Assembly (NCBI GenBank): GCA_963678675.1
Contig: OY783199.1
Coordinates: forward strand, 16,698,348 to 16,762,347
Length of the DNA: 64,000 nt
DNA from: Xiphydria camelus
Taxonomy: Eukaryota > Arthropoda > Insecta > Hymenoptera > Xiphydriidae
Direction of reading: 5' to 3'
Part shown: positions 11,212-22,218 of the stretch, piece after piece
How the letters are laid out: each line of letters opens with the position of its first letter
Numbering within the stretch: the first letter of the stretch is position 1
Translations under genes and position numbers: made by a program
Notes under the pieces: model-generated
The model's database searches: none
Told to the model about the DNA's origin: nothing
Seen by the model: only the letters and a program-made list of their open reading frames with translations

Positions 11212-11399
11212 ACAGACGGACCTGCCAAAATAGTAGGCCGGTGAGTGATTACGTCATGCGCGCGCCGTTGATTGTGTAAATCGGCCGTTTTTTGACCTCA
11301 CCGGCTGTTTACCGCGAGACTGTTTTTGTGTATTCAAACAGGTACGCGACCATCTAACTGCATTATATCTATATAAACGCGTAGGTAATCCGTGTTCAT

Positions 11400-12950
11400 A
11401 AATTTGAAGAAATTGTCTGGTTTTATCTAAAACAGAAAGCTGAACAATTAGTAATCTTACATCAGAGAATAAAATCAAGACAAGTATTTCCTGCAAAAGA
11501 AGGATAAGAGATTATTTGATAAAATAAAAGAAAATATAATTAATATTTTCATCAAAAGTGTAAATGAATCTGCAACAAGAAGCGGAACGATTAGGAGTCA
11601 TACCATATTTACATTGTTATTATCTTATCCTCTAACGTGTTATATGTCTATTTCCTGAAAAAACATATTTTATTAATAAAAAAAATTTTCTGAAATAAAC
11701 AAAGCAACGTTATTAGCTTATCTTAAATGAGATTATACATATGATATTTTTAAAGAATTCTTAAAAGGGAAAAAAGAGCGATAAATGATTAATTTCAATT
11801 AATCATTGCTCCATCCTTTACCCCTATTTGAATCCTTTAAAAATAATGATGTTATATGAATGGTGAGATGAGGGAAGGAGATATAGATATATTTCTTTAT
11901 TTAGATTACAAAAATTTTCTTATCCTATATGAGAGGTGAACATTTTTAATGGATTCTCTGCGGGGAAAACGAAAGCGATGAACATGATCAACATTACTCG
12001 ATCGTTCCTCGTTTCTTACTCCACTCTGAATCCCTTAAAAATAATGATATATGAGGCGAGGGAAGAGTTTATTTATTTATGTATCAATAATATACATAAA
12101 TATCGGGTCGAAGTATCCTTTCCAGGATAGGGTGCCCGAAGGCATTGGGGATTAAGTGGGCATCAAGCAAAAAGGCGAGACGCGCCACATTTTATATAAT
12201 AAAGAATGCCTCACCGTGTGAGGGTGGTAAATTTTCGCGGAACTCAATTTTTTCCGGAGTTCACTGCTACAAGGCAAGTACTTCCTCCGGGGGTCAAGAC
12301 CGGAGCCCCACTGACGTTTTGAGAACATTTAGTATGTTCTCCAGTGATTAACTCTTATGACAAATAGTCTTCAATAATTGCATGTCCAATGTATTAAACT
12401 TGATAAAATTTCAATAATCTAATTTCAGTAAAAATATCTTATATTTTGTGCATCGAATGCAATGCAAGATTCTCTGAAGGAGATTGAATGATATCATTTT
12501 AACAAGAACTTACATTCTTTCAGCGTTAAGCGCATTGTAAATTGAATTAATAAAATTTATTGATAGAATAATTGTAATGTGAATTTAGCATTCCCCGTGC
12601 ATAAACTGCAGTTTCATTTGAACAAATAAAGTTCAATAGTATTACGTGTTTCAAATGTTTGAAATAAATTATAGGACTTTACTTATATGTTTAAATATTT
12701 AATTAGGACACTGCGTAGTGAGACTCCGGTTGACAGAACTTATACATCTAATCCACTTTTATTTCAGTGGTACTTACTACAAGTATACATACTCACCAAG
12801 TTTTCTTAAATTACATGGTATATGAGAAATGTATATATCATAAGTATAGGCGTGCGATGCGAACAGAACAATACTATTAGGTGTACGACTTCGCTTCAGC
12901 CGTTCGATTCAAAAGATGGCCAGTTCTTTTAACGCGAGATTCGTACGCTA
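11400..12950. other. Gene-free AT-rich stretch with old repeat fragments
   Basis: 11,400-11,720 resembles the 5.5-kb tandem repeat (aacagaaagctgaacaattag; aagcggaacgattaggagtc). 11,820-12,060 holds a doubled phrase around gaatccyttaaaaataatga, about 190 bp apart. The remainder shows no gene. Confidence 0.4.
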
Positions 12951-12959
12951 CCCGAAAGA

Positions 12960-13371
12960 TGCGCTCCTTCAATTTTCGCGGCTCAATACATTATAAATAA
13001 TTACGAATAAAATTATCATACCACTATCGCGCGATCCGCGAGTTAGGTATGCCGCGAAATGACCAGGGCCCCATCCACGCCCACGTCAGTGAGAGTCACC
13101 AAATATGACACTCTCTCCTTTAATATTCGCAGCGCAATGCATCGTAAATAATTTCGAACGAAGGTATCGTACTACTACCGCGATCCGCGAGTTAGGTATG
13201 CCGCGAAATGACCAGGGCCCCATCCACGCCCACGTCAGTGAGAGTCACCAAATACGACACTCTCTCCTTTAATATTCGCAGCGCAATGCATTGGAAATAA
13301 TTTCGAACGAAGCTATCGTACTACTACCGCGATCCGCGAGTTAGGTATGCCGCGAAATGACCAGGGCCCCA
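12960..13371 (+). repeat. 149-bp tandem repeat, ~2.7 units
   Basis: The landmark gcgatccgcgagttaggta recurs at 13,031, 13,180 and 13,329, exactly 149 bp apart, and each unit contains gaccagggccccatccacgc and gagagtcaccaaatayga. The two full units differ at only a few positions. A more diverged unit precedes them from about 12,960. The last unit is cut off after gaccagggcccc. Confidence 0.9.
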
Positions 13372-13984
13372 ATACTTTGAATCATAAATGTATAACCAGT
13401 TTTTTACAATAAAGCCTTGAATTTCGGAAAAACGGCGGAAGCAAAGCTGTACACCTATTTGATTGAATAATCTTTTGAAAATATAGCCATGAACCTTATT
13501 TGTAGTATATCATTAGTTATACGTGGAACTATTACATTTCCTTTACTATATTTCAGTTTGTAAAATCATTTTCTGTATCAAATTTACGATTGAATAAAAG
13601 AACTAAAAAATCTCACAAAATATTGCATATTCAATATGCACCGGAAATAAATTGTGAAGCTTATTAAACCATGAAGAATATCGTTCAAAGAGAATTGACT
13701 TTTATCAAAAGCAAGGAATACATTAAAATGAATTAAATTGAACTGGAGAAATTAAATGTTTCATGACTGAATTTCTAAAATTCTGAAAATTATATGTTCA
13801 GAATAAATGCATACAAATCGCACGCCTACTTTGCTTTCTTCTGAATAGAAAGAACATATGGAGAGAAAGATAGAGGAAAAGAAGAAAAACCATAGGACGT
13901 ATTCAATTCCAGATTCATTCTCGATATGTTCTGCAAAATTCGAAAATTTGCAGAAGAGTCTCGAGAACTCCTCCGAAATTATAC

Positions 13985-14165
13985 GAACCGTTATGGTCGG
14001 GTGCGTGGTGCAACGACCGGCGTCCTCTTCACTGATGACTTCTTTCTTCTTTCTTCTGGCAAGGCGAAGTCGCAGACGGCTTGCGAAACCGATTGCCACC
14101 ATGCACCACGCATCACGGTGTTAGCGACTTCGCCGTTGCCTCGCCTAACGATCGTTGGAAAACGC
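13985..14165 (+). repeat. Duplicated block A, copy 2
   Basis: Counterpart of 7,190-7,450. It is followed 360 bp later by block B copy 2, the same order as in copy 1. Confidence 0.7.
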
Positions 14166-14382
14166 GGGCGAAAAAGCAATGGGATGTAATTTTCATGATC
14201 TCGCGGTGCGTCGCGAAATTCGATTGCACGCGAACGCGTTTCGTGAGCGTTCCAGGGAGCGATAACGAAACTTCCAAATCGATTTCGCGAAAGGATATCC
14301 TTCGCGTGTCTTTGCCTACCGCTTTTCGAATTCGATGGAAGCCTTCAAACATCGAAATGAAAGCCGCGCGACAATGACTTAC

Positions 14383-14458
14383 CGAAGAATAATCATCTCG
14401 CGAGTACGAGCCGGAAGAGAAAACGAAACGAGACCAACGATCGTTAGCCGCATTAATA
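14383..14458 (-). other. Exon-like cassette with donor gtaagt
   Basis: On the minus strand a 76-nt segment lies between cccgctgctag and gtaagtcatt. Its 3' end resembles the cassettes of the 15.5-18.0 kb array. Skipping one base it reads INAANDRWSRFVF and on to SYSRDDYSS; skipping two it reads LMRLTIVGLVSFSLPA, which looks like a secretion signal. Which frame is used, if any, cannot be told. Confidence 0.35.
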
Positions 14459-14519
14459 CTAGCAGCGGGCAAGACTGCAACGGTGCAGTTATTTGAAAAT
14501 TAATTAAACACCTCGCACA

Positions 14520-14705
14520 CTCTCAGTCACACTTTGGCCAAATTCGCGACGCGATAATTCGTGTATCGGAGCCCTACCTATCCACCTATATTTAAAAACG
14601 ATGGCCATAATCGCGAAAAGCCTACCTAACCCCTGTATATCCAAAAAAAACGAACATGCTCACCAACACATACATTCAACATTCGCACGTGGTATATCTG
14701 GTTCC
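14520..14705 (+). repeat. Duplicated block B, copy 2
   Basis: Counterpart of 7,915-8,110 with cacctatatttaaaaacgat and ctcaccaacac. It separates the 14,383 cassette from the 15.5-18.0 kb array. Confidence 0.65.
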
Positions 14706-16504
14706 TCCTTTGAATAGCTCCCTCGTCGCGTGAGAAGGGGGAGATTCCTCCTCAACCCCTTCTCAATGGTTGAATACGACGCGAAAGACGGATCGGATCG
14801 CGATTGTCCTACTCTACGATTCTACGCCGCGACTGCACTTTGCACAAGTGCTATCGTATTTTTACCGGACGAATTTAACCAATTTATTATTAGCTTTACG
14901 ATGACAAAACGAGCGAGAAACTACTCTGAAAGAAACATAAGAAAACTCGAATTTTTTAACTTGACTCGACTCCTGAAAAAATTCCAAGGGAAATAACCGA
15001 CCGCGATTCAAACGCGTGAAACCAAGCTTTTACGTCGGTTTCTGGCAACGATTCGAAAAAAATATGCAAGCATTCGCGTATCGCGATTGAGCGAACAAAG
15101 TTCCCTGATATACGTTCCGATTGATGCACAGAACGTTCGATGTTTAATTTTCGAAGAAAAGAAGGAATTTCATTTTATTCGCGTCCATCGAACGTCTGCG
15201 CACCTCGGGCTTAGATCTAAATTTGCAGCGAAAATTAGAACCCTCATTTGAGATGAAACGTTTAAAGAGATTTGATATTTTTCTCTTGAAAGATAAAACA
15301 ATTTCGAGATTTAACTAACGACCTGAACACGAAGCATTCCGCTCCAAGCAATACAATTGGGAGCTATTAAATTTCCGCGCATTTCGCTGCAAATATGTAA
15401 CGCGGACGTCGTTGCACCACGCGAGAAAAGGGATAGTCATAGGATAGATAAATACGACCATCGCGCTCTCGGTATTTTGCCAAATCGCGTACCGAGAGAC
15501 GGTGGAAGAACTTTGACAGCTGGGACTTACTCGGCGATGAGGATCCCCCGACGCTCGTCTCCGAGATACGGCTTCCAATGAGTATCTGAAATGGACAGAC
15601 GTTTATGATTAGGAATCGCTGTTTTTTGGACGAAATTCGGTGGATCGTCTTTTAAATATCGAGGTGATTTTATATTCGATCTGTACTCACCACGAAATTC
15701 ACGTGACGGAGCCAAATGCCGACAGTCTTCGGTCCAGCCGAAGCTATCAGCCCTCGAAGTCGACTTAATATTCAGCGATCGCTCCGGCTACGACAAACGA
15801 ACAATTGGATCAACGAGGGAATTTATTTTGAGAGGAATCGAGCAGTGATGCGAGAATCAGTAAAATTTACGATCAACTGAACTTTTTGGATAAAAATCAT
15901 AGTCTAAACAAACGCACAGTGAAAACACTCGCGAATTAATGACTACGTTCGAATTGGAATGTAAGTTTTATTTCAAATGAAGAGAAATTGGAACTTACCA
16001 CGAAATATTCGTGACGGAGGCCCCGCGACGACAGCCCTTCGCGAAAATCGCAGCTCGGGCCTTGATTTCGTCGTCGAATCGAACGTCGTATTTATTATTC
16101 GTTCCATCTGAGTACGAACGAGTATTCGGATCAACGAAGGAATACAATTTGCGGGGAGTCGAACAATATCGCGAGAATTTACGATGAACCGAATGTTGCA
16201 TCGATGAAAATCAAAGTTGAAACGTATACGCGGGGAAAATTCGAGAACTAACGACTGCGCATCCGAAAGAGCGCGGCGGATAATGCAATAACTTCGCGAA
16301 TTGAGAAATCATAACTCACCATGATTAAATACTCGTGACGGAGGCCCGAGGACGACAGCCTTTCGCACGAATCGAAGCCGAGGCCTCGTATTCGTCGTCG
16401 AACTGGACATTGTGTCCTTAATTCACTCCGTCTGCAACAATTAAACGATTCCGACCGTTGTATTTCTTTCGAACGGAATGACAGCATGAGAACTGACGGT
16501 CCTG

Positions 16505-16650
16505 CGCAATAGAAGGAATAGGTATGGAACGGGGAACAGAAGCAAGCGCTCTCGACCAATCACATCACTGCTTTAGCAAAGGTTGCTCTAAAGCAGTGAC
16601 GAGAGTAGTCGAGAGCACTGTTCTGTTTCCCGCTCATTATTCTTCCTATT
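16505..16650. repeat. Foldback repeat with ~65-bp arms
   Basis: Left arm ggaacagaagcaagcgctct...tcactgctttagca and right arm ttgctctaaagcagtga...gagagcactgttctgtttcc pair over most of their length with almost no loop. It lies between two cassettes of array II. Confidence 0.7.
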
Positions 16651-16733
16651 GTACAAGTTTCTAATAAATAACGCGAATGATAACCTAGGATTCACATCGA
16701 TAAGATTCGAAATGAATATCCCATTTGTACGAA

Positions 16734-17121
16734 GAAAACTTGAAAGCGCGATGATATTCCCAAAAAGATAAACGCGCTTGAATTTAACCAATGCACAATC
16801 GCGGAACGCTCCCGGGATCTCTCTATTATATAAAATAGTTTCTTCGATGCATCAAAAACCCTCGCCCCGGCTATCTATCACTGCCGTCGCCGACACAATG
16901 TTTTATTATTATCGCGATAAGACTGCGCGGTGAGGTAACCGCGCCGGTGAACACGACCACGCTCAGCCGGCGGTGTTTCTTTATGCGTCGAAGATACTAT
17001 TTGGGGGGAGGGGGGGGGGGGGGGGGGTATGAAGAAAACTTGAAAGCGCGATGATATCCCCGAAACGATAAACGCGTTTGAATTTAACCGATGCACAATC
17101 ACAGAACGCTCCCGGGATATT
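16734..17121 (+). repeat. Direct duplication flanking a G-rich insert
   Basis: The ~88-bp sequence starting gaagaaaacttgaaagcgcg and ending cgctcccgggat occurs at 16,734-16,822 and again at 17,034-17,121. Between them lies about 210 bp ending in a long G-rich tract (16,998-17,027). The second copy is immediately followed by the donor of cassette 17,141-17,234. Confidence 0.75.
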
Positions 17122-18119
17122 GAAATAAAATAGTACTCACCACATCAAACTCGCGACGGCGCTCAAACGTCGACATTCCGCGTTTTCATGGATAGGTATG
17201 TCGACTCCCGAAGTTGATTTCCTATGCTCTCCGTCTGCGATCACGGAATAATTACGCGATCAACGAAATGATTTATTTCAGGAGAAAACGACGGACGACG
17301 AGACACTGTGATAAAAACAACGATAAGGAACCTTCGGATCGAATACGCGTGCAAACACGAACTGCGCGGAGAGGAACTTTTCGAACGAATTCGACCGACG
17401 ACGCGAGAACCGACAAACTGTATGATAAGCCGATGCTCGAATAGTTAGACAAAAAGATTTTTAATTCGCACTGGAAATAATCTCGAAGCGATTTGAATTG
17501 GAGCGACGCACGAAAAACGGATTGCACGCGGATATACTCTTCGAAAGGAATCGGTCGACGACGCGAAAGCCGATAACTTCTATGATAAGCAGATCTTCGA
17601 AACCGCGAATCGATCGAATTATTGCAGAAATAAATATCACTCACCACATAGTGCTCGTGACGGGGCTCTAGTCCACGACCCAGCCGAAGCCCGGGCGTGT
17701 AGTGGACTTTTCATTCTCCTTCGCTCCGCCTGCAACGGAGAACGAAAACTACGATTAGAGACGACCGCGTTTTCCCGAGGAAATCGCTCGACGAAGCAGA
17801 GCTCCACGAAAATAGAAGCCGAAACTCTAGAATTCACTCCGAGTCGGACGAATCGACACGGAACGCGTTTCAGGGGCATCGAGTCATCGCGAAACGCCGA
17901 AACACATCGCGATCGCAGAAACACATCGCGGAAACACATCGCGAACATCGAATCATCGCGAAACACAGAGAAAGCGGGAAGAAGTGAAATCTCACCGGAA
18001 ATCTCCGACGGAGATGCAAAAACCGGCCATCCTTGGTCGAGCCGGGCACTTGGTCTTCGCTCGTCTTCTTCTCTCTTCTTTTCTTGACCCACCCACCCAT
18101 CCCACCCTTCCTCCTATCG

Positions 18120-18680
18120 CGCCCGGATTAAACGGCGCAAGAGGCGACTAAAAAGTCGCCCTACGCGGAATATTCCGGGGGCCCTGGGCCCCACACCCAG
18201 GCTCCTTGGCTCGGCATCGCAACCCGTGAATGCTTTCCTCGCATTCGCCGGGCCCACGGCTCTCGCCGATGCCCCAAAACGTCTCGAACCGTGCTAACGA
18301 TTGAGCCTGATGCAGCAGATGACCGAGACAAGGAGGGGGAGCACCTCCTGTAGGAAGCCAGATAAAAAGCGTCCCACCGTGTTACCAGTGGGCTGACAAC
18401 CCTTGGGAGACTCCGCCGAAATCGCGGCTGCGTTCGGTAATATAGTTCAGCCAACAGGTGGTCGGGAGTGGGGGGATAGAAGATTCTCGAAGATGCGCGA
18501 CCCATGAGTGCGAGTGAGAGAGCAATGGAAGACCGCGAGTGCGAGTGAGAAAACCGAAGCCTCTCGAAGGTTCTCGAACGGTGCGAGCGAGAGGGCGTAG
18601 AAAGAGAGAGTGATAGACGGCGTAGATACAATGTATTCCTGAGCCAACTCGTCTGACCTTCGTACACATTGAAACCCGTG
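18120..18680. other. GC-rich segment, possible LINE remnant
   Basis: A 560-bp GC-rich island with phrases such as caaaacgtctcgaaccgtgc, gtgggctgacaacccttggg and cgactaaaaagtcgcc. Overlapping open frames on the minus strand are serine/arginine-rich and look compositional. It may be a LINE untranslated region or the promoter side of array II. I recognise no domain. Confidence 0.25.
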
Positions 18681-18888
18681 TCCGTGTGATTACGTCTAGC
18701 AACTTTATATCCAGGAGCACGAGTTTAACGATCCTCTACGAAATACTACAGGGAAATAATATCTACAGATCACGACGAGCTCCGGAAACTCTGGAAGATT
18801 CTTGGGCTTTTCGGACTGAAACGAATGTTTCTGCAATACCCCGAGCAATGTTAATTGCGTACGGAACTCGATGAATGTTTCTTACAGT

Positions 18889-18984
18889 TTTAACTCATAA
18901 CTGGTATACTGGGGTCTTTCCGGACCCCAAGCGCATTTAATCGCTACGATAGTATAAAGGTGTATACCAGTTAAGAATTAACAT
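18889..18984. mobile_element. Short MITE with inner hairpin
   Basis: Inverted ends taactcataactggtatac and gtataccagttaagaatta enclose a small inner hairpin ggggtctttccggacccc. TTAA-like edges suggest a piggyBac-type derivative; that assignment is inference. Confidence 0.55.
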
Positions 18985-19049
18985 TTGAAGCATAAATTAC
19001 GCTTGTAATCGTTGCCGAACGACATTGGTGTACCTGCGCGGACAGGTGT

Positions 19050-19745
19050 TCCGCTACGCTACGATACGGACGAACGCTTACAGACACACGCTATGATACT
19101 TGCATATAACTCGGTGCTTCTAGAAGTTCGTTGAACCTTTCTGCAAACGTCATTCGCATCATAGCTGCCGGGATTGCATAGGAATGCATTGACTAGATAC
19201 GGCAACGCTTGTAAAGTTATGCAATGGACTTCTAAGATGCACCGAGCAATACGTGCATCGTCTCCCGTCCTTGCTGATGTCCCTATATCTAATCAATGCA
19301 ATTCGCTGCAATTCTCGCGTCTACGATACGACGAACGCTTGGAGACACGTGCAACGATGCTTGTACAGAGCTCGGTGCATCTAAAAGTTCGTTAAAACGT
19401 TTCTGCAAACGCTATTTGTATCGTAGCTGCCGGGATTGCACAGAAATACATCGACTAAACACGATGATGCTTGCAGAGATATGCACCAAGCTGTATGCCA
19501 GCATCGTTGCGTGTGTCTGCAATCGTTCGTCGTATCGTAGATGTGAGAATTGCAGCGAATTGCATTGATTAGATACAGGGACGTCAGCAAGGACGGGAGA
19601 CGATGCACGTATTGCTCGGTGCATCTTAGAAGTTCGTTGTATATCCCTACAAGCGTCACCGAGCCTAGTCAATGCATTCCTATGCAATCCCCAGCAGCTA
19701 CGATGCAAATGACGTTTGTAGAAACATTCAACGAACTTCTACCTG
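19050..19745. repeat. Long palindrome with ~330-bp arms
   Basis: The two arms meet near 19,400-19,460 and contain the same words in opposite orientation: agcaatacgtgcatcgtctc, gtccttgctgatgtccc, ctaatcaatgcaattcgctg and agaagttcgttg. Each arm also holds internal repeats of about 230 bp. The matching 70-plus-residue frames seen on both strands are a consequence of the palindrome, not a gene. Confidence 0.85.
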
Positions 19746-20086
19746 CATTAAGAAATAATCATATTACAATCCTAGATACTGGGAAAGAAAGCCACGAGAC
19801 GAGCCACCTTTATTCCATACTCTCTCGCAACCCCTCGTTTCACTACTTTGTGGTATTGTGGTACTCGTTTGTGGTATTTTTTGAATTCGTATATGCTTTC
19901 GTCGATTTCGTTTAAGCTCTCCGTTGAAATCGTACATGCTCCTTTGTCTACTTCTACTATGCGCCTCTTTTTCTCCTTCGACCCAAAACCTCTTTTGACA
20001 TAAGCTGTTACATATGCTAGCAATGTAGTTGCATAAATAGCAGAAGCCTTTCTTTATGCAGAGCAGCTCATTTTTGCGTAAGAATG

Positions 20087-20982
20087 ACACAGCTCCATAA
20101 AAAAATCGAAAAAATGCTTCCTCTGACCAGACCAGTATATCTTTATGTTTTTGGGGTCGCTGAATCCGAATCCGGTGTCCATTTGTCTCCATCACGTCAC
20201 ATTTTTTTAATCTCAAAAAACCATCAATAGATCATGATTTTCAAAAAGGTAATGGACTTAAACCAAATTAGCTATAGGGGGTTTTTTGGGTCGCTGATCA
20301 CGAATCTTAAATTGGATTTCACAAATTCAAGATGGCGGATCCAATATGGCGGACGAGATTTTTGAAAATCGACGGATTCATGTCGAATTTGGTATAAGGG
20401 GGTTTTTTGGATCGCTGATCAGGAATCTGAAGTCAGATTTAAAAAATTCAAGATGGCGGATCCAATATGGAGGACGAGATTTTCGAAAATCGACGGATTC
20501 ATGCCAAATTTGGTATAGGGGGGTTTTTTCGATCGCCGATGACGAATATGGTTATATTTACAAAAATTCAAAATTTTCGACAATCTCGTGTGCCATATTA
20601 GATCCGCCATCTTGAATTTCTTAAATCTGACTTCAGATTCATGATCAGCGACCCAAAAAAACCCCTTATACCTAATTCGGCATGAATCCGTCGATTTTCA
20701 AAAATATCGTCCGCCATATTGGATCTGCCATCTGGAATTTTTGAAATCCGATTTGAGATTCGTGATCAGCGACCCAAAAAACCCCTTATAGCGAATTTGG
20801 TTTAAGTCCATTAACTTTTTGAAAATCATGATCTATTGATGGTTTTTTGAGATTAAAAAAAATGTGACGTGATGGAGACAAATGGACACCAGATTCGGAT
20901 TCAGCGACCCCAAAAACATAAAGATATATGTATTGGTCTGGTCAGAGAAAGCATTTTTTCGATTTTTTTTGTGGAGCTGTGT
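20087..20982. mobile_element. Foldback element with ~430-bp arms
   Basis: Outer ends acacagctccayaaaaaaat and the complement ending gtggagctgtgt. Each arm carries gaccccaaaaacataaagat and ccatcaatagatcatgattt, then tandem ~115-bp units built on gatggcggatccaatatgg and gggttttttgggtcgctgat. The centre is near 20,535. Nonautonomous; no transposase frame remains. Confidence 0.88.
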
Positions 20983-21169
20983 AATTGTAATACTAATAGC
21001 ATCAATTTGTTAATATATGTAACAATTTGCAATGTAACAAAGAGATGTTAAACCCCTCTATTTAGCGAGAACATTGTTTCCTATTTCCGCTCGGAGATAG
21101 AAAACTCGAAATATTTGCGTGCATACGAGAATCTCTCAAACATGGAACCGAAGGCAAGCGCTGTAAAAA

Positions 21170-21720
21170 TTTGCATATTGTTCGAATTTAATTACACGCC
21201 AAATACGTCACGTTTTATCCGATCGAATTAATTCGCTCGACTTCAAACCGGTTATAAGCATTTTAAGTTTTCGCCTTACACTTGAAAAATCATGTACAAT
21301 TTCACCCGCCAATTAAGCCTGATCGTATGCTGAATACAGCGCACTTTGTCCGGTTCGATTATCTTGCTCGGTTCCAAAGTTATAAGCGTTTAAAGTTTCC
21401 CTCTATACGCGGAGCGCGGTGACCCAGTCCTGACCTAGAGCAACGTACCTCCGATTGCGCCGTACGGCCATAACTTTCACTCCAGTTCCCCCAGACACCG
21501 GCTTTGCTCGCATTCCACAGAAGGCCGGCTACGGTGGAGTGGATAGATACCGTTGGCAGGCCTCGCGGGGATTTCGGCAATCTGATTGGACACTCTAGCG
21601 CATGGGTCGCCAGGATTGGCTGAAATCTCTGAATGCTCTTACCAGGCGCCATCCGCGCGGAGTTGAAACCTTCCGTCAGTGCGTGCGAGGTCGTCGCCTC
21701 GTGAACATGGGTTGGTTCGC
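21170..21720 (-). repeat. Dispersed repeat C, copy 2
   Basis: Opposite orientation to 3,300-4,000 (see there). Similarity includes gcgcactttgtccggtt, cttgctcggttc and ggccataactttcactcc. Confidence 0.65.
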
Positions 21721-21908
21721 AACACTCCCGTCCATTCGTAGCTAACGAATTCATGCGCTCTCGAGAGTAAAACTCTTGCGTCGAGAGACACCGAGCGCTT
21801 CGTTTTGTAGGCGAGTTAATTCGAGTTTCTTTTTCTTCCCTTTGCCGTTTCTATTATTTGAACTTCTCATAAATAGGGCCCGTTTAAATGAGCGATGAAG
21901 TTTTGAGG

Positions 21909-22033
21909 GGATGCACGCGGGCGATGCGGGCGGTTGCGCTATAGTTCGATGTTCGTGTTCCGTCGCCGACGTCGGGCAACGGAATACGAGCGTCGAACTA
22001 TAGCGCAACCGCCCGCATCGCCCGCGTGCATCC
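21909..22033. repeat. Near-perfect hairpin, ~55-bp arms
   Basis: ggatgcacgcgggcgatgcg...gcgctatagttcga pairs with its complement ending cgcccgcgtgcatcc around a ~20-nt loop containing cgccgacgtcgggcaac. GC-rich arms make this the most stable hairpin in the window. Confidence 0.85.
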
Positions 22034-22139
22034 AGGACGCGGCCTAACATTGAATGGTCAGTGAACTCCTCCCTCTCTCATTGTGCGGATCGCTGTTTAT
22101 GTCTATGTGTGACAGTTCGTTTTTCTTCATTACCAGTCT

Positions 22140-22218
22140 ATGTCCGATATTATCCGAATTTTCGATTATCCGAATCGACCCCGGTCCCAATTAATTCGGA
22201 TAATCGGCGTTCTACTGT
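22140..22218 (-). mobile_element. pogo/Tigger-type terminal repeat
   Basis: The minus strand starts TA|CAGTAGAACGCCGATTAT and repeats ATTATCCGAA words, the classic form of pogo/Tigger ends (CAGT...ATTATCCGAA with TA target). Only this end was found; the rest of the element is not recognisable. Confidence 0.6.

Larger units (their letters stand above)
15531..18095 (-). repeat. Array II: duplicated exon cassettes with splice sites
   Basis: At least six homologous minus-strand cassettes, each with a pyrimidine-AG acceptor and a GTGAGT or GTAAGT donor: 17,645-17,729 (85 nt), 17,141-17,234 (94), 16,320-16,431 (112), 15,999-16,107 (109), 15,691-15,787 (97) and 15,531-15,585 (55). The first five start with RYGGAG or similar and end GGCCTCCGTCACGA..TTTCGTG; the 55-nt one is a more distant relative. 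All six lengths are 1 modulo 3. A leading segment, about 17,996-18,095, has a related 3' end and donor gtgaga but no clear acceptor, so it may be a first exon. In one shared frame 15,999-16,107 reads GTNNKYDVRFDDEIKARAA and 17,141-17,234 reads GEHRKSTSGVDIPIHENA, but 16,320, 15,691 and 17,645 hold stops in that frame. Either an alternative-exon cluster in decay or a noncoding spliced RNA. Confidence 0.55.

Noticed and set aside
12960..13371. CRISPR-like regular repeat
   Set aside because: Units are contiguous 149-bp tandem copies without unique spacers, in a eukaryotic context.
15531..18095. Dscam-type immunoglobulin exon cluster
   Set aside because: The cassettes resemble mutually exclusive exons in length arithmetic, but none encodes the Ig cysteine/tryptophan pattern.
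19174..19708. Similar ~95-codon frames on both strands
   Set aside because: They are the same sequence in opposite orientation because of the palindrome; no independent evidence for coding.
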